Shown piece by piece: positions 1-13,400 of a DNA stretch of 64,000 nt. Each line of letters starts with the position of its first letter. Position 1 is the first letter of the stretch. A program made the position numbers and the translations under genes. Origin of the DNA: Hofstenia miamia (taxonomy: Eukaryota; Xenacoelomorpha; Acoela; Hofsteniidae); NCBI GenBank assembly GCA_900660155.1, contig CABFPE010000159.1, positions 1,184,835-1,248,834 of the forward strand. Reading direction: 5' to 3'. The notes below the pieces were generated by a model, which had not been told where the DNA came from, searched no databases, and saw only the letters and a program-made list of their open reading frames with translations.

Positions 1-234
1 TAATGTACAATGCAAAATTATAAAAAGTTAATTCATATTGAAAAGCAAAGAAGAATTGCCCACAGAAAACCACCTTCAAAAATTAAACATGTTTTGGCTA
101 TATCTTTAGGCCTGTGCCACTGATCGATGCATATAATAATGAATTCAGAAAAAGAAAATTTAACACAATGTTTCGATTTAAATGAGTAGCCCTGAAAAGG
201 GCTGATTTAATAGCTCTGATACAAGTGTAGTAGA

Positions 235-474
235 CTATGGGTAAGATGTAAACAGATCAGGTAGCTCATTACAACTACACATGTCTGGAATGTATACAGA
301 AATTTTATTATGTTGAGACACTTCTATACTTGAAATTCTAATAAAATTACTGGGAATTTCAAGAGGTTCCCTCTTCAAAACGGGTTTGACATCTGAAAGG
401 AAGGACTTACTGATCTTCCTTTTCTTGGGCTTAAACCTATAGTGAGGATTATTATAGTGAATTATTTTGTTCAT
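235..474 (-). CDS. Small ORF of unknown function, possibly a 3' exon
   Basis: 79 codons from ATG 474 to TAG 235. The second half of the frame has balanced, protein-like composition (KPKKRKISKSFLSDVKPV, EPLEIPSNFIRISSIEV) and no similarity I know. A possible splice acceptor (CACTATAG, about 441) would start an exon just inside it. Function unknown; chance is not excluded. Confidence 0.22.
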   Translation of the reverse strand: MNKIIHYNNPHYRFKPKKRKISKSFLSDVKPVLKREPLEIPSNFIRISSIEVSQHNKISVYIPDMCSCNELPDLFTSYP

Positions 475-1095
475 AAATTACCTAGCATTTCGTCATCACT
501 ACGTCATTATTAAAATCTTATTGCTGTTATTGAATTTCATTATTTAAGATATTTACTGTCTTGGAATGTATGTATTTACAAATATAACATTAGAAAATAA
601 TGCCATTCTAATTTATTTTATATCAGTTTTCTTAATATTCGAAAAAATGTCTGCGAGTGTTCGGGCATAAGCATATCTTATTTATTGTTGTAGAGAAATA
701 ACTAATTTCGCGAAAAATCGACTGAATTCGAGTCCCAACTTAACCTTTTTCAAACATATTTAAGGATTTATAATGTTGCGATGCTTCAATTTCATTTCAA
801 AATTTTCATTAAATTATTTATTATTTACATTGCTAAAAATATCGGTTCTAAAAGAGAGAAATATTTAATGGCTTTAGTTATTACGTCATTAACAAAATAC
901 CGACCTAATAAAATTTGAGACGAGATTAGAGATTTTATCTTTGCCTCGGTCGAGACCGATGCTCGCGATCAACTTCATTACATGAAAAAATATCTCCAGG
1001 AATATCTAAAAATATAATAACAGACTAAAATCAAAATTATTGCTATAATCAAAAAAATACAATTTTAAGAACAAACACAATATATAATAAGCTAT

Positions 1096-1970
1096 TTACA
1101 AAATATAGAAAATAATCCCAATAAATTTACGTACTGAAAATCTAGAAATTAAAGAAATTCTCATATGTAAATTGATCACCATGCTGTACTTGTTTGTGTA
1201 TTTGAAATTTCTTTGTGAGATTTTTGTATAGGGCTTTTGTTGTTTGATTTCAACTGTCAGTTTATTCCACTGGTTTATGCTATGAAAGCAAAATGGCCCA
1301 CTTCTGTTATTTACCAAAACAGTCTTAAGTCCCATTGTTTGTACAAAAATATATGATTTCTGATTTTGCATTTATACAGTAGACCCTGTGTTTGATTCTC
1401 AGATCAATCTATATTGAAACAAAATTTTTAAGAGTCTTTAAAGCTGTTAAATTTTCATGTGGAGGAGAAAACTGCGATAATTAAATTTACTTGGAATAAT
1501 AGAATGCATCAGTTGGGTAAGATGCCATTTTTCTGTTTCGTATGTTAATAGTAGTTTTATGCTAGAAGCAAATTCATTGATTTTTTTAGATAGAAAATTG
1601 TCCAATGTTAGTTTATTATCAAGTTCCACTCCATGGTTTTGCATACTTTCATTTTTAAAAAAAGTTTCATTTTCACAGTGAGTTTTAAGTTTTATATGCA
1701 GGAATTTCGCTTGGGGTTGAAATAGTAAAGTGGGTTCTTTCAGAATTAATTTTCAATATATTATAATTAAAGTACAATGTTAGTTTGTCAAGTTCATTTT
1801 TAAAAGACTTTGTTGCTAAAACCGCGTTTGTCGAGGTACCTACAAGCCATAAATCACTAGCATATTGATTTTTATCATTATATACACTTTTATGAGACAT
1901 TTCGATTACATATGGAGAAAATAACCTGGAAATAAGCACAGTTCCTTGTGACACAAAAAAGTTCATTAAA
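1096..1970 (-). pseudogene. LINE reverse transcriptase remnant
   Basis: Read from 1966 downwards: SQGTVLISRLFSPYVIEM (QGxVLxxxLF box), NYNILKINSERTHF (LKINxxKT box), then GVELDNKLTLDNFLSKKIN and FNYRSFLLH, parallel to INNDIILDNFLSQKLKKM and FNYCPFLFQ in the LINE at 10.4 kb, and INQWNKLTVEIK near 1,250. Three frames, many stops. It is related to the 10.4-kb element. Confidence 0.65.
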
Positions 1971-2939
1971 GTGCTTGATTAATATTTTCCTACGTAAAGG
2001 ATTGAGATATACATGAAACTGTAAACCTTAATTAATTCTAAACAAACACTGGCAGTAGTTAAATTTTTTCTAAGACTTTGCTTGATTTTTTCAGAGATGA
2101 CAATACAGATTCAAATGTTCATTGAAAATGCGAAAGTCCAAATTATTTTTGGACAAAATATTATTTCCGATATAATTACAAATTTGCAAACGAATAAGGA
2201 GTTTAAACACATTTAGAAAATGGATGCATAATACAAATTGGCGAAATATTTTCAGCTTTTAAACGATTTCCTTTTTCGCAATTTGGTGTGACATCAGAGT
2301 TTTTTTAGACTAGCCGTTGATTAACTATCAGTGATACATTAGTTAAATATAACTTAAAAATGGCGTCAGAATATATGAAAGTATTGCTCTAGCATCAAAT
2401 ATGGAATTTTGTTAGAACCTATCGAGCTATTAGTTTCTAAATTTCCAATTAATTTACATAACTTATAGAATGCTGCTAGTAGACATTCACATTTTTCTTT
2501 GAGCTGAAAAACAATCAAGATATTATTTTTTTAAGATTTAAATTTAATTTTAATTTGGCATTTAGATGATTTAGAATTATTTTTGAATCATTTGTTGTTT
2601 TATCATCGATTTCTACTTTATAAATTTTAGACTTGACTTCTTAAACTTTGCAAGCTATTAATAATAATAATTTTAATAATTTACTTGCCAAAAACCTACA
2701 GATAAGTGATACAAAGCTGATGAACATAATATACAAAAATATAAACCAACGTTTGTGTGAATGTTTGCTTAGGTTTTCAATATTGGATGTATATTTGGAA
2801 TGTTGTATTAGAAGTGATTTCTGTACTTTTCTAAACTTTGTGAAATAATTTTTTATTCGCGTTTCATTTTCTAAATTAATCCATTACTTAGTTGATCGTC
2901 ATGAAAACTATTAGAATTTTATTTCAACACAAATAAAAG

Positions 2940-3520
2940 GGAAACAGAAGCACTGATAATGGCAGCACAGGAGCAAACAATAAGAACAAACTGGGTGAAG
3001 AAGCATATGGACAGAAGAATGGAAGTAAGTGATAAGTGTAGGCTATGTAAAAAAGAAAGAGTGTGAGACAGTAGATCATCTGATAGCAGAGCGTGAGAAG
3101 TTGGCACAGAATGAGTATATATTCAGGCATGAAAAGGTGGGAAGAATTAGCGTCATAGAAAATGAGAATGTTAAGATAAAAGATTTGGAACAGTGATAGA
3201 CATAGCAGTACCAAAGGACAGAAATGTAGAAAGCAAGGAGAAAGAGACGATAGACAAGTACAGGGAGTTGACAGAGGAAATAGAAACGCTGTGGAAGTTA
3301 AAGAAAGTTGAACAAGTCTCGGTAGTTGTAGGAGCACTTGGAGCAGTGAGTAAGAAGCATAAGAGATACCTGGAGGAGTTGGGAGTATCAAAGTGGGGAG
3401 GACCAGTAGCACAGAAGGCAGCATTGTTAGGAACAGCTAGAGTCCTGAGGAAATTCTCAGACTCCCTGGGAACTGGTGAGTTCGCCGAGCTGAGAGGGAT
3501 ACCGGCATGAATCTGTGAGA
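2940..3520 (+). pseudogene. R2-like LINE C-terminus (restriction-like endonuclease) remnant
   Basis: A Cys/His block (AAQEQTIRTNWVKKHMDRR, CRLCKKE, ETVDHLIAEREKLAQNEY) precedes VIDIAVPKDRNVESKEKE, KYRELTEEIETLWK, VVVGALGAVSKKHKRYL and QKAALLGTARVLRKF. This is the end of non-LTR elements that use a restriction-like endonuclease; IDIAVPKD holds the second catalytic acid. The expected RPDI box just upstream is missing, so the copy has an internal deletion. The frame 3193-3510 is open to its natural stop. Confidence 0.7.
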
Positions 3521-3529
3521 AGAAATGAA

Positions 3530-3569
3530 ATAATAATGATGATGATGATGATGATGATGTTGATGATGG

Positions 3570-3652
<83 letters not shown>

Positions 3653-3653
3653 C
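3530..3653 (+). repeat. GAT/ATG microsatellite
   Basis: About 40 copies of GAT with two interruptions, starting directly after the R2-like LINE end, so it may have grown from that element's short-repeat 3' tail. It yields meaningless poly-Ile or poly-Met/Asp frames. Confidence 0.95.
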
Positions 3654-4395
3654 TTATGAGATATGAATTGAACACAAATTATTACTGAAATTTTAAACTG
3701 GAATAGAATCGCACGTCAAATTTAATTGCAAAAATCTTTTAAGTATTCTATTTTTGTTGCATTTGCGTAATCTGAACACGAGGTAATATGCAAAACATCA
3801 ATCAATAATTTCAACACTTCCTGGAAGCACTGACTATTTTTCAATATTGCACCTGCTTATGTACATTCGCCTGCATCTCAAAACTGAATAAAATACGATC
3901 GAATTCAAATCTTAAAATTCGAATTCTATATCTTTTGTCATGGTATATAGAAATTGTTTTAAATATTCTGAACTAGATAATTGAATTATTAATAATTATA
4001 ATTTGAATGAATTTTCAGTCGTTTTGCATCCTAAATTTATGCATAGATTTACATTACAATAGAAAACATTTCATACATAAAGCCTTCCCTTGTGATTATT
4101 AAAAATTGATTGGAGATATATTGATTTGATGGAAAACGAATGTTTCTATTGAACATAAAAATCTTAGAATTCAAATTTGTACTAACAGCTGCAAATATTT
4201 TTTTAAAAGTCAGTGCATTAATATTTATTTTTTTGTTTGCACCTTATGTAGACGCTTAACAGAATGCACTATTAATTGTGTAGTTAAACTCTTAAGTCTA
4301 AATGACATAGAGCGAGTAAATATTAATAATGTCAACAAGTTTTTTATAATAAAAACATTTGAGGATGTGAATAATAAATATCAGAAATATATTTT

Positions 4396-4790
4396 TACCA
4401 ATGGGGCTGGTCAAGCAAAAACCGAATTTCATTTTCACAGTTAAAATGGATGCTACTCATTTAATAATGAATTATTTTTTTATTGAAATATGTCATGTGT
4501 GATTACTCAGTAGGTTCATCAATGAGACAGATTTTTTTTTTAAAAATTCATTTTTCTTTGATCTCTGTACACAAAACTAATCGGTAGCGGAATTTCAAAT
4601 TGTTAGCATCATTTTACATGTGCGAGTATATATATATACCATTTACATCATAACATACTGTTCCTCCATAAAATACGCATATGATAAATGTTATATTCAT
4701 TTAGGGTTAGTACACTAACTTATCACCAAATATTGGCATAGTTAAAACAGTAATTCCACTAAAAAAATTTGCATTAATTTCACTATAATT
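4396..4790 (+). repeat. Interspersed repeat, copy 1
   Basis: GGGGCTGGTCAAGCAAAAAC, then GAATTTCATTTTCAC and ATGGATGCTACTCATT, aligning to 13,462-13,830 in the same orientation at roughly three quarters identity, with a TATATA expansion in the middle. No TIR seen. Ends near the N gap. Confidence 0.75.
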
Positions 4791-4829
4791 AAGGTCTTAG
4801 CCGCATATAAATATATATATATATATATA

Positions 4830-5829
4830 NNNNNNNNNNNNNNNNNNNNNNNNNNNNNNNNNNNNNNNNNNNNNNNNNNNNNNNNNNNNNNNNNNNNNNN
4901 NNNNNNNNNNNNNNNNNNNNNNNNNNNNNNNNNNNNNNNNNNNNNNNNNNNNNNNNNNNNNNNNNNNNNNNNNNNNNNNNNNNNNNNNNNNNNNNNNNNN
5001 NNNNNNNNNNNNNNNNNNNNNNNNNNNNNNNNNNNNNNNNNNNNNNNNNNNNNNNNNNNNNNNNNNNNNNNNNNNNNNNNNNNNNNNNNNNNNNNNNNNN
5101 NNNNNNNNNNNNNNNNNNNNNNNNNNNNNNNNNNNNNNNNNNNNNNNNNNNNNNNNNNNNNNNNNNNNNNNNNNNNNNNNNNNNNNNNNNNNNNNNNNNN
5201 NNNNNNNNNNNNNNNNNNNNNNNNNNNNNNNNNNNNNNNNNNNNNNNNNNNNNNNNNNNNNNNNNNNNNNNNNNNNNNNNNNNNNNNNNNNNNNNNNNNN
5301 NNNNNNNNNNNNNNNNNNNNNNNNNNNNNNNNNNNNNNNNNNNNNNNNNNNNNNNNNNNNNNNNNNNNNNNNNNNNNNNNNNNNNNNNNNNNNNNNNNNN
5401 NNNNNNNNNNNNNNNNNNNNNNNNNNNNNNNNNNNNNNNNNNNNNNNNNNNNNNNNNNNNNNNNNNNNNNNNNNNNNNNNNNNNNNNNNNNNNNNNNNNN
5501 NNNNNNNNNNNNNNNNNNNNNNNNNNNNNNNNNNNNNNNNNNNNNNNNNNNNNNNNNNNNNNNNNNNNNNNNNNNNNNNNNNNNNNNNNNNNNNNNNNNN
5601 NNNNNNNNNNNNNNNNNNNNNNNNNNNNNNNNNNNNNNNNNNNNNNNNNNNNNNNNNNNNNNNNNNNNNNNNNNNNNNNNNNNNNNNNNNNNNNNNNNNN
5701 NNNNNNNNNNNNNNNNNNNNNNNNNNNNNNNNNNNNNNNNNNNNNNNNNNNNNNNNNNNNNNNNNNNNNNNNNNNNNNNNNNNNNNNNNNNNNNNNNNNN
5801 NNNNNNNNNNNNNNNNNNNNNNNNNNNNN
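4830..5829. other. Scaffold gap of 1000 N in a TA microsatellite
   Basis: Exactly 1000 Ns, a placeholder size, with TA repeats on both sides (4812-4829, 5830-5852). It may hide the first exons of the prominin-like gene. Confidence 0.95.
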
Positions 5830-6024
5830 TTATATATATATATATATATATATGCACAAATTTTCCATTTTTAAGCTTTTCCTTTTGTGAAATGGATTGA
5901 ATGCGCCTAATTAACAGCTAACGTGTGATATGTGTAAACCCTTTCTGAATTCGGCCACCAATACATTTTTATCAATTTCATTTTGAACGCTTGAGTCTTT
6001 GAGGCTGATTTATTTTGTGTTTAG

Positions 6025-7406
6025 CGTTTACTTCTGCAATAGACACCTGGGATGAAGCAAACGTTCTTTTTCAAGAGATGATCAACATGAGCAAATTGAT
6101 CAATTCTATTCTGAGAGAAGGCTCTCAATTTTCTGGGTGTGATTATTCCGATCCCACGTGTAAATCATCTACGATTGCCTACAAAGACCTCATCAATCAT
6201 GATTATGTATGGAATGTACGTATATATTTTCAATCGTGCCATAAAGCTTTCAAACGTTTAGAGAGATTCCCCATTAGAATCTACAAAGCCTGAAGTCTTC
6301 TCACTGAGCCTGCAATCAGATATTAATGCGGTATGTGGAATTATTTTGTGTAGTACAAAATAAAGATCAAATTATTGTGTAGATTATGTTACGTTATCAA
6401 TGAGATAATGACATAATTCATTCCTAAGACATGTTTCCATTCATTTTTATATTATATTTTATATATTTTTTTAATTTAGTATTTAATTGCGAAATAAGGA
6501 ATAATTTATATTTGGCAACAGAGGATTGCTTTAATTTCTACAATTTTGGGAAAAAAATATTCATTGCCTTTGAAGAGCATTTAAAATTGAACTGATTTGA
6601 AAATTTTTTTGCAAGGTTATCTTTAGGCAAAACTGCACCACATCCAGTTGTTCGCACGCAACTTTTCCAACGTGATCAAAATATGAACAAACCTTAATGA
6701 CAATTTCTGATTCCACATTATGTTTATTTTAAACGTGATTATTTCAAAAGCATAATTTATAAACGTTCAAAAAATTCATTTATGATAAATGTTTTCTCAA
6801 CATTGATTAAATTTTGAAATTGTTTAGCTGTTTACTCACTAGTAATTTTTTTTTAAAATCTGTCATGGCATCCTCAAAAAAATTTAGACGCTTAGCAAGC
6901 TATGGTCTTACAAATATTTTCTTTAGCAATTTTGTATTCACAAAACTAATTTAAAATCGAAACATCGGAGTACAAGGATGCCAAATTTTGTCAAAATATA
7001 AAACTTTTCATAACAATTTAGTATATTTATACACCTTACTCAGAAAAACAAGCAATTTTTTTTAGTGCATCGACACAGCAGCTGGTTTATCGATCAACTA
7101 AAAAAATATTTTACCAGTAAACACTGGTTTGTCAATAGCAGACCAAATTCTTACGTCGCTATTAGTAATACAGTAGTGTGAGAACGTTCCATTTGTACTA
7201 ATATTTAGATGTGGTAAATTCACCAAGACCTAGTTTGATCAAACCCAGGTGATTTGCTGTAGGAATAACAAACATGAATCGATAAGTATTCGCATAGGCA
7301 GTGAAGATAAATAGCATCATAATTTACCTTCACGTTTACAACTCTACAACATCTAAGCAAGCAATAAGTCTATTTTTGACAATCTAGAAGAAGAACTTTC
7401 AACTAC

Positions 7407-7450
<44 letters not shown>

Positions 7451-10400
7451 TGAGTTGAATAATGTATACTACTAAGGGTCTCATTCTCAAATATGATTTT
7501 TGGAAATATTATTATTGCAATGCTTAAATGATTAAATGTCTTTACTGTTGTTACTTAGGACATCAAATAATTGTGAAGTTATCTAAAAAAAATTAACTTC
7601 TTTTATATGTAGAAAATATAGAAATTGTAATTTCATCTAGTATCTCAATATATATTATTGCATATTGCAGATGTGGTTGAGTAAAAATACTTTGAACAAA
7701 CTATTGTTTGTTTATATTATTTTTTCTATATTATTGTATTAAAGTTAATGTTTTTGGTACTAGAATGCCATGTACATGTCTAGTTGCATGAATAAATTTA
7801 CTTTTAGCCCATCATTCAGGTATGTTTAGTGTCAAGAACTGTTTGTTGTAAGCATATACCTAACATCCTAAAATTTTCATTTTTCCACTGTAAAGACCAA
7901 TTGTTTGTTCTTAGCAATAGAATACATTTAGCAACCTTTCTATATTCAATTTTTTTCACTTAATTTCCTTTTGAAAAATACATCTAATTTATCTCGGTTT
8001 GAAACACGAGAGATCACTTTCAATTAGATTTTTCACTTATTGGTACTTTTGAAAAATCATATTATCAAGCTATTATTGATAAAAATTTCTTATATTTTTA
8101 GTAATTTTGAAAGGTAATATAGTTAATTATGATTTCTGCAGCATAAAATGTCTAGGTTTTTTCTATATTCCAAGTATCCAATGAATTTTGCAGATTTCTA
8201 TTTTTTATCTTTATAACTTTTATTAGATTTGAAAAGGAATGCATCAATAATTGAAACCCAATTGTTCAGTTAGGGAAAACTTTAAGACCTTATGTTTATT
8301 CAGGTGAAAGTTTCAGCACCTGTCTTGAATTCAAAATTGACCAAAATCTAATTATTTAAGAGAAATAATGATGAAAAATTCATCGTTTAATGGGCTTATG
8401 TGAAAAATAATTAAATATTCTATTATACCTATAAAATTATTTGTCTGACGTATTCGTTATTCCTACTTTGATATTCATCTTTTAACAATAGTTATATGGC
8501 TGACATTTAAGATTGAAGAGATCTATTCTGATTTCTTTAGTTTAAAATATGCATAAATATAGTCCAAGAAATTATTGATTGTCAATGCTTTAAATAAAGC
8601 AAAACCTTTATATAATCTTGAATATACAGTCTTTGTAATCTATGAATGATATTTTGGAGCATTATTTTTTTAAAAAAATGATGCAATTATTTTAAAATTG
8701 CAACTCAAACATGACAAAATCACTAGAAATTTATCAAATCATTCAATAAACTCTACATTCCTGGAAGTAAAAAATTTTTTTACCCTATTGTAATAAGCCA
8801 ATAAGTTGTGCACATGAAGTCATTAAAACTAGAAAAGTAAAGTTTAATGTGCTGAAAAAAATGTGGTTGTACCATATATTTCTCATCAAATATTACCTGT
8901 TAAATTAAAGTATCACGAAAATATGATAAAATTACTGGTGCCAGAAGGCATTATTTTGTGTTCTATCAAGAATATAGAGTTGCTTATCATTTATTTTTAA
9001 CTACATTATAACTTATTTAATTTAGTCAAAGTCAAGCATGGTTAATACGATTTCTGACGCATCTCAAATTGCAATTTTTGGTAATTATTATTTTGTAACA
9101 AACCATTACATATATATGTATACTATTTAGCATTATTTATTTTCATAACAAAATCCAATTCACACCTTTTTGGGCATTTATTAAAACTCCAAATTATTTT
9201 TAGAATTTAGATGTATTTAGTGAATACAAATAAATTATATTTTTTTAAAATTTCTGTAATTCTCTAAAACTCTTATTCTCTAACTGTTTTTCTTGAATTA
9301 AAAGTTGTATAAATTTGATAAAATTTGAATACTTACAATAGTTAAAAAAATTGGCAATATTGCTGATAGTATTTTCATAGCACATGTCTGTACACCTCTA
9401 TTTTGTTTTTATTTAGAAGTTGGGAATTTAACTGAACTTGCATCAAATAACATCAATGATCTCTACATGAATATTTCAACTTCACTGAATTCAACTATCG
9501 AAGAGTTCAATCCAAATGGCTATCTATGGAATTCTCCAAATACCATCAGAGATGATGAAAATTCTAAGAGCTTTCAAAGGCAATATAGTCTTTAAATTGA
9601 ACATCACCTATTTCCAGAAATTTTAACATAGAAATAAGTTGGAAAATATAACCTAACTAATAGAAAGTAGTTATGACTGTTTTTTTAAATTCAATATACA
9701 AATGCATTGGAATTTTGATGAACAATTATTTTTACGATTTTTTTAGGTCGTTCATGAAGACCTTAGTGTTACTGATCACTTTCAGCTTAATTTTCATTCT
9801 TGTTCTGACGGTGTTTATGTACCTTACCTACAAACCAGATGTCCAAATTGCCGAAAGATCTCTATTGAGTCATATAATAGCTCTCTCAGGATATGTGTAT
9901 GTTAATATTTTATCTTAATATTGAATTACTAATTCATTTTGCTGAATGTAATATTTTATATTTCCACATATTATGGTTTTTTGTTTTTTTTTGTTTTTGG
10001 TTTTGTTTATCTATTTTTCAGTAAATTTGTTTTAACTCTTTTGTGGAAACAGAAATCCATAGTCCCATAAGGTTCTGTTCATAATATATCCCATTAGCAT
10101 CATCATAGTGTATTTTGGTGCATGGTGCTATGTAGCCTAACAACTTAACCTTTATCAGTTTGCAATCAAAGTGCTTAAAAAGCATACATTAAAAACAAGG
10201 GTGAACGCAGGGTTTTCGGACGAGGGGCAATCTCAGTTATGATCCACTTGAATGGTTTCAAAATATTGAAAAAATATACCCTAAAATGCATTTCATTACC
10301 TTAGTTATTAATATTTTTTTAAATTTCTTTCTAAATTTTATTTGAACTTTTCAAAAAAAATCAATGATCTTTCGCGATTTAAATAAAGCATTTAACTCAA

Positions 10401-13400
10401 TGAATTTCGATGTTTTAATAGAAAAATTAAGGCGACACGGTTTTAGTTTCACTGCATTAAATTTTATTATGAGTTTTCCAAGCAATCGAAAAAACAAAAA
10501 AATTGACATTTTTTCAGAATATACTATTACAAATTTAGGTGTACTCCAAGGAGTTGTATTAGGCCCCATTCTATTTATATTATATGTAAATGATATTTTA
10601 AAATTCTTAGAAAACAGCACTATTTACGCAGATGATATTTTCATATTACGAACAGCAAAAAATCAATTTGAGGCAACCAGATATCTGACAAAAGATATTC
10701 AAAATCTCATAAATAAACTAAAAATTAATTCTGACAAAACTCAATTTATCATTTTTTCATCCAAAGAACAAAGAAAGTTCACTGAAAATATTAATGTTAA
10801 TGTTTGTGATACTGAAATTATTCAAAGCACATATGTAAATTACCTTTGTGTACTAATAAACAATGATATAATATTAGATAATTTTCTTTCCCAAAAATTG
10901 AAAAAGATGGCATCTGGAGCCAAACATTTGAACAATTTGCGTCATGTAGGGAACATGTTTTATCTAGAATTAATTTATTTATTTGTGCTGAGTCAATTTA
11001 ATTACTGTCCATTTCTTTTTCAAAATATAACATCGCAAAAATGTTCATCACTATCAAAGATTGTTAACTGGGCATTTAGAACTCTCAATTATATTGAAAA
11101 TTATTCGTCTATAACGCAATTAATAATTTTCTTTCAAACTTCAATCCTATGGAATAAATGAAGTATTAATGTAAAATGTGTGAAAAATTATAAATACCGC
11201 AAGAAAAAATCAAACAAATTTTATTGAATAAACAAAAATTATTGGGCCTAGATAATAAACTCAATGTATGTTTGAATTATTTTTAAGCTGCCTCTTAATT
11301 AATAATGTACATGTAAATAGTTTTGTAAATATTTTGTCATGTGTTAGTTTGTAGACTTTATATAACTTTTACCAATAAATTTATTTTAACTCTTTTCAAA
11401 AATGTATAATCATAGATTTATTGATACAGATTTCTGTCGACAGTATACTCTGATGTGATGTATTGGTGGAATAAATTCCTGTCTAAAATAATCGGTTGGC
11501 CAATTTCTCTTTATGAAGCAAGTTTTATATCAATAAGTAGTAAATCTCGCTGCTAGGATGCGACAGCATGACCTTTGACCCTGATAGTGACTTCATCTGC
11601 AAAAGTTATTACCTCAGAATTACCTGGTAGATCACCCCTCACAGTTCTTTACAGATGATTCTAGAGCATTGCTCTACTGTCCACGAGAGAAATGAGGTCA
11701 TCATCAGGTCAAAGGTCAAATTGTTACGTTATTGTTCCGGCCTTTATTACTTACATATAGTACATTTTAACTGGCTTAATATTTTAGATGTGCTGCCATT
11801 TCAATATTTATTGGGTTATATGTTGGATTTATTGCAATTTTTGCATTTATGTACAGTGCTCCTTTGAGCTCTACGTGTACGCATCTTCAAGAATCCAACC
11901 ATTTGGTATGTACAAAAAAGTCATGAAACTTACATTAAAACCTGTTCTTAATATAACTACAAATATACAATATAACTTACAATAATGCCTTCTCAAAGTA
12001 AATGAACGTATCTCAAAAAACAATGATTTGTAGAAAAATGGAAAGACATAGGATGATTATCTCGAATTTTCTTCAAAACTGAGATACGGTACAAGGCATG
12101 TAGTTTTAATAATGTTGTAATTGAGATACGTTATTTTTTGAAAAATATTCACATTTTTAAATTTTGAGATACGATTTTTTACCTTGAGAGTGAGAATATA
12201 TAGCAAGTCCAGTACGCTATTCTTCTTTACAATAGACTATCCAAAAATTCAAAAAAAAACTTCTACTAAGGAAACTTTCCAGGGCAATGCCAGTTATGCA
12301 ATGCTAGAAGTACAGGTGTTCATATTAACCTAAAGTTTGGTGCAATTTTCAATAACACTTATAAAATATGCTCAAAATATCTCTAGAATTTCATTTATAA
12401 AATCTATCGTATGACTATTTTGTAATTTAGATGCTGGATGATCCATATCGCTTTGATGCAAGAATATCATACGTAATTGCAAATTCTGTTTTAAAGAATG
12501 AAGCCATAAACTTAACCCTGAAGCATATCATAAAGTAAAGCTTACTGATCTCTTTTTTATTTACCTGGTGATTTAGTTCATGCAGAAGAGGAGAGAAATT
12601 TTATAATAGTTTTCTTCTTCGATCTTCAAGTGAATTTTCAATTGAAAAAATTTTAGACCTACAGTTTGTAAGACTTATTTTTAAAAAAACTTTGCTTGAA
12701 TAATATTTTTAGTTGCTTCCCAACATAGATGGAATTTTAAGTGGAGCTGCTCCAGACATTAGCGGGACTAAATTATTACAAGATGCAACGATTACAACTC
12801 TAAACGATTTTCAAGCCTCTACTACAGACAGTAATAGAACCTCTTTGATAACCACAGCTGATGATGTATGATATTATTTTTAACCTTCCATTATAAAGCA
12901 GAGATATGCGAAGTGTATTGGAATTAAGCAAACACCAGATATGGCTTATAATGATTTCAGAACATTTTATATTGATTTTCGTTAGTTTCTGTAATTGACT
13001 AATATTAATTTATCATCCAAACTGCTTACATTAAAATCACCAACCGTTGTCTCCACATTTCAATATTCTCAAAACATTAGGAAATTGATGAGTGTGCTTC
13101 CATTTTATGGTGAAAATTTGTTATGAAAAATATTTTTGCGCTTGAAATACATGAAAAGTGCATTTTTTACAAAAAACGTTTTAAGCGTTTTTTGCTCTTA
13201 AGCAGGCCCACCTCAAGGAACTAAATATTTTCAGAAATTACATATAGTAGTAAACATTAAATATTGATAAAATTATCAACATTTATTTTTATTTTTTATT
13301 GCGTACACGTAAACAAAACGCGAGTTTTACGGTTTTGTTGTAGAAAATCAGTTACAAAAGTACGAATGCACGGAACCCAAAAAATATTTTATAACGTTTG

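Noticed and set aside
2919-3424. Leu-rich minus-strand frames
   Set aside because: They are antisense shadows of the R2-like LINE C-terminus, which matches a known domain on the plus strand.
3457-3675. Poly-Ile ORF
   Set aside because: It is a translation of the GAT microsatellite.
4742-5857. 371-codon minus-strand frame
   Set aside because: It is almost entirely Ns translated as X across the scaffold gap, plus TA microsatellite.
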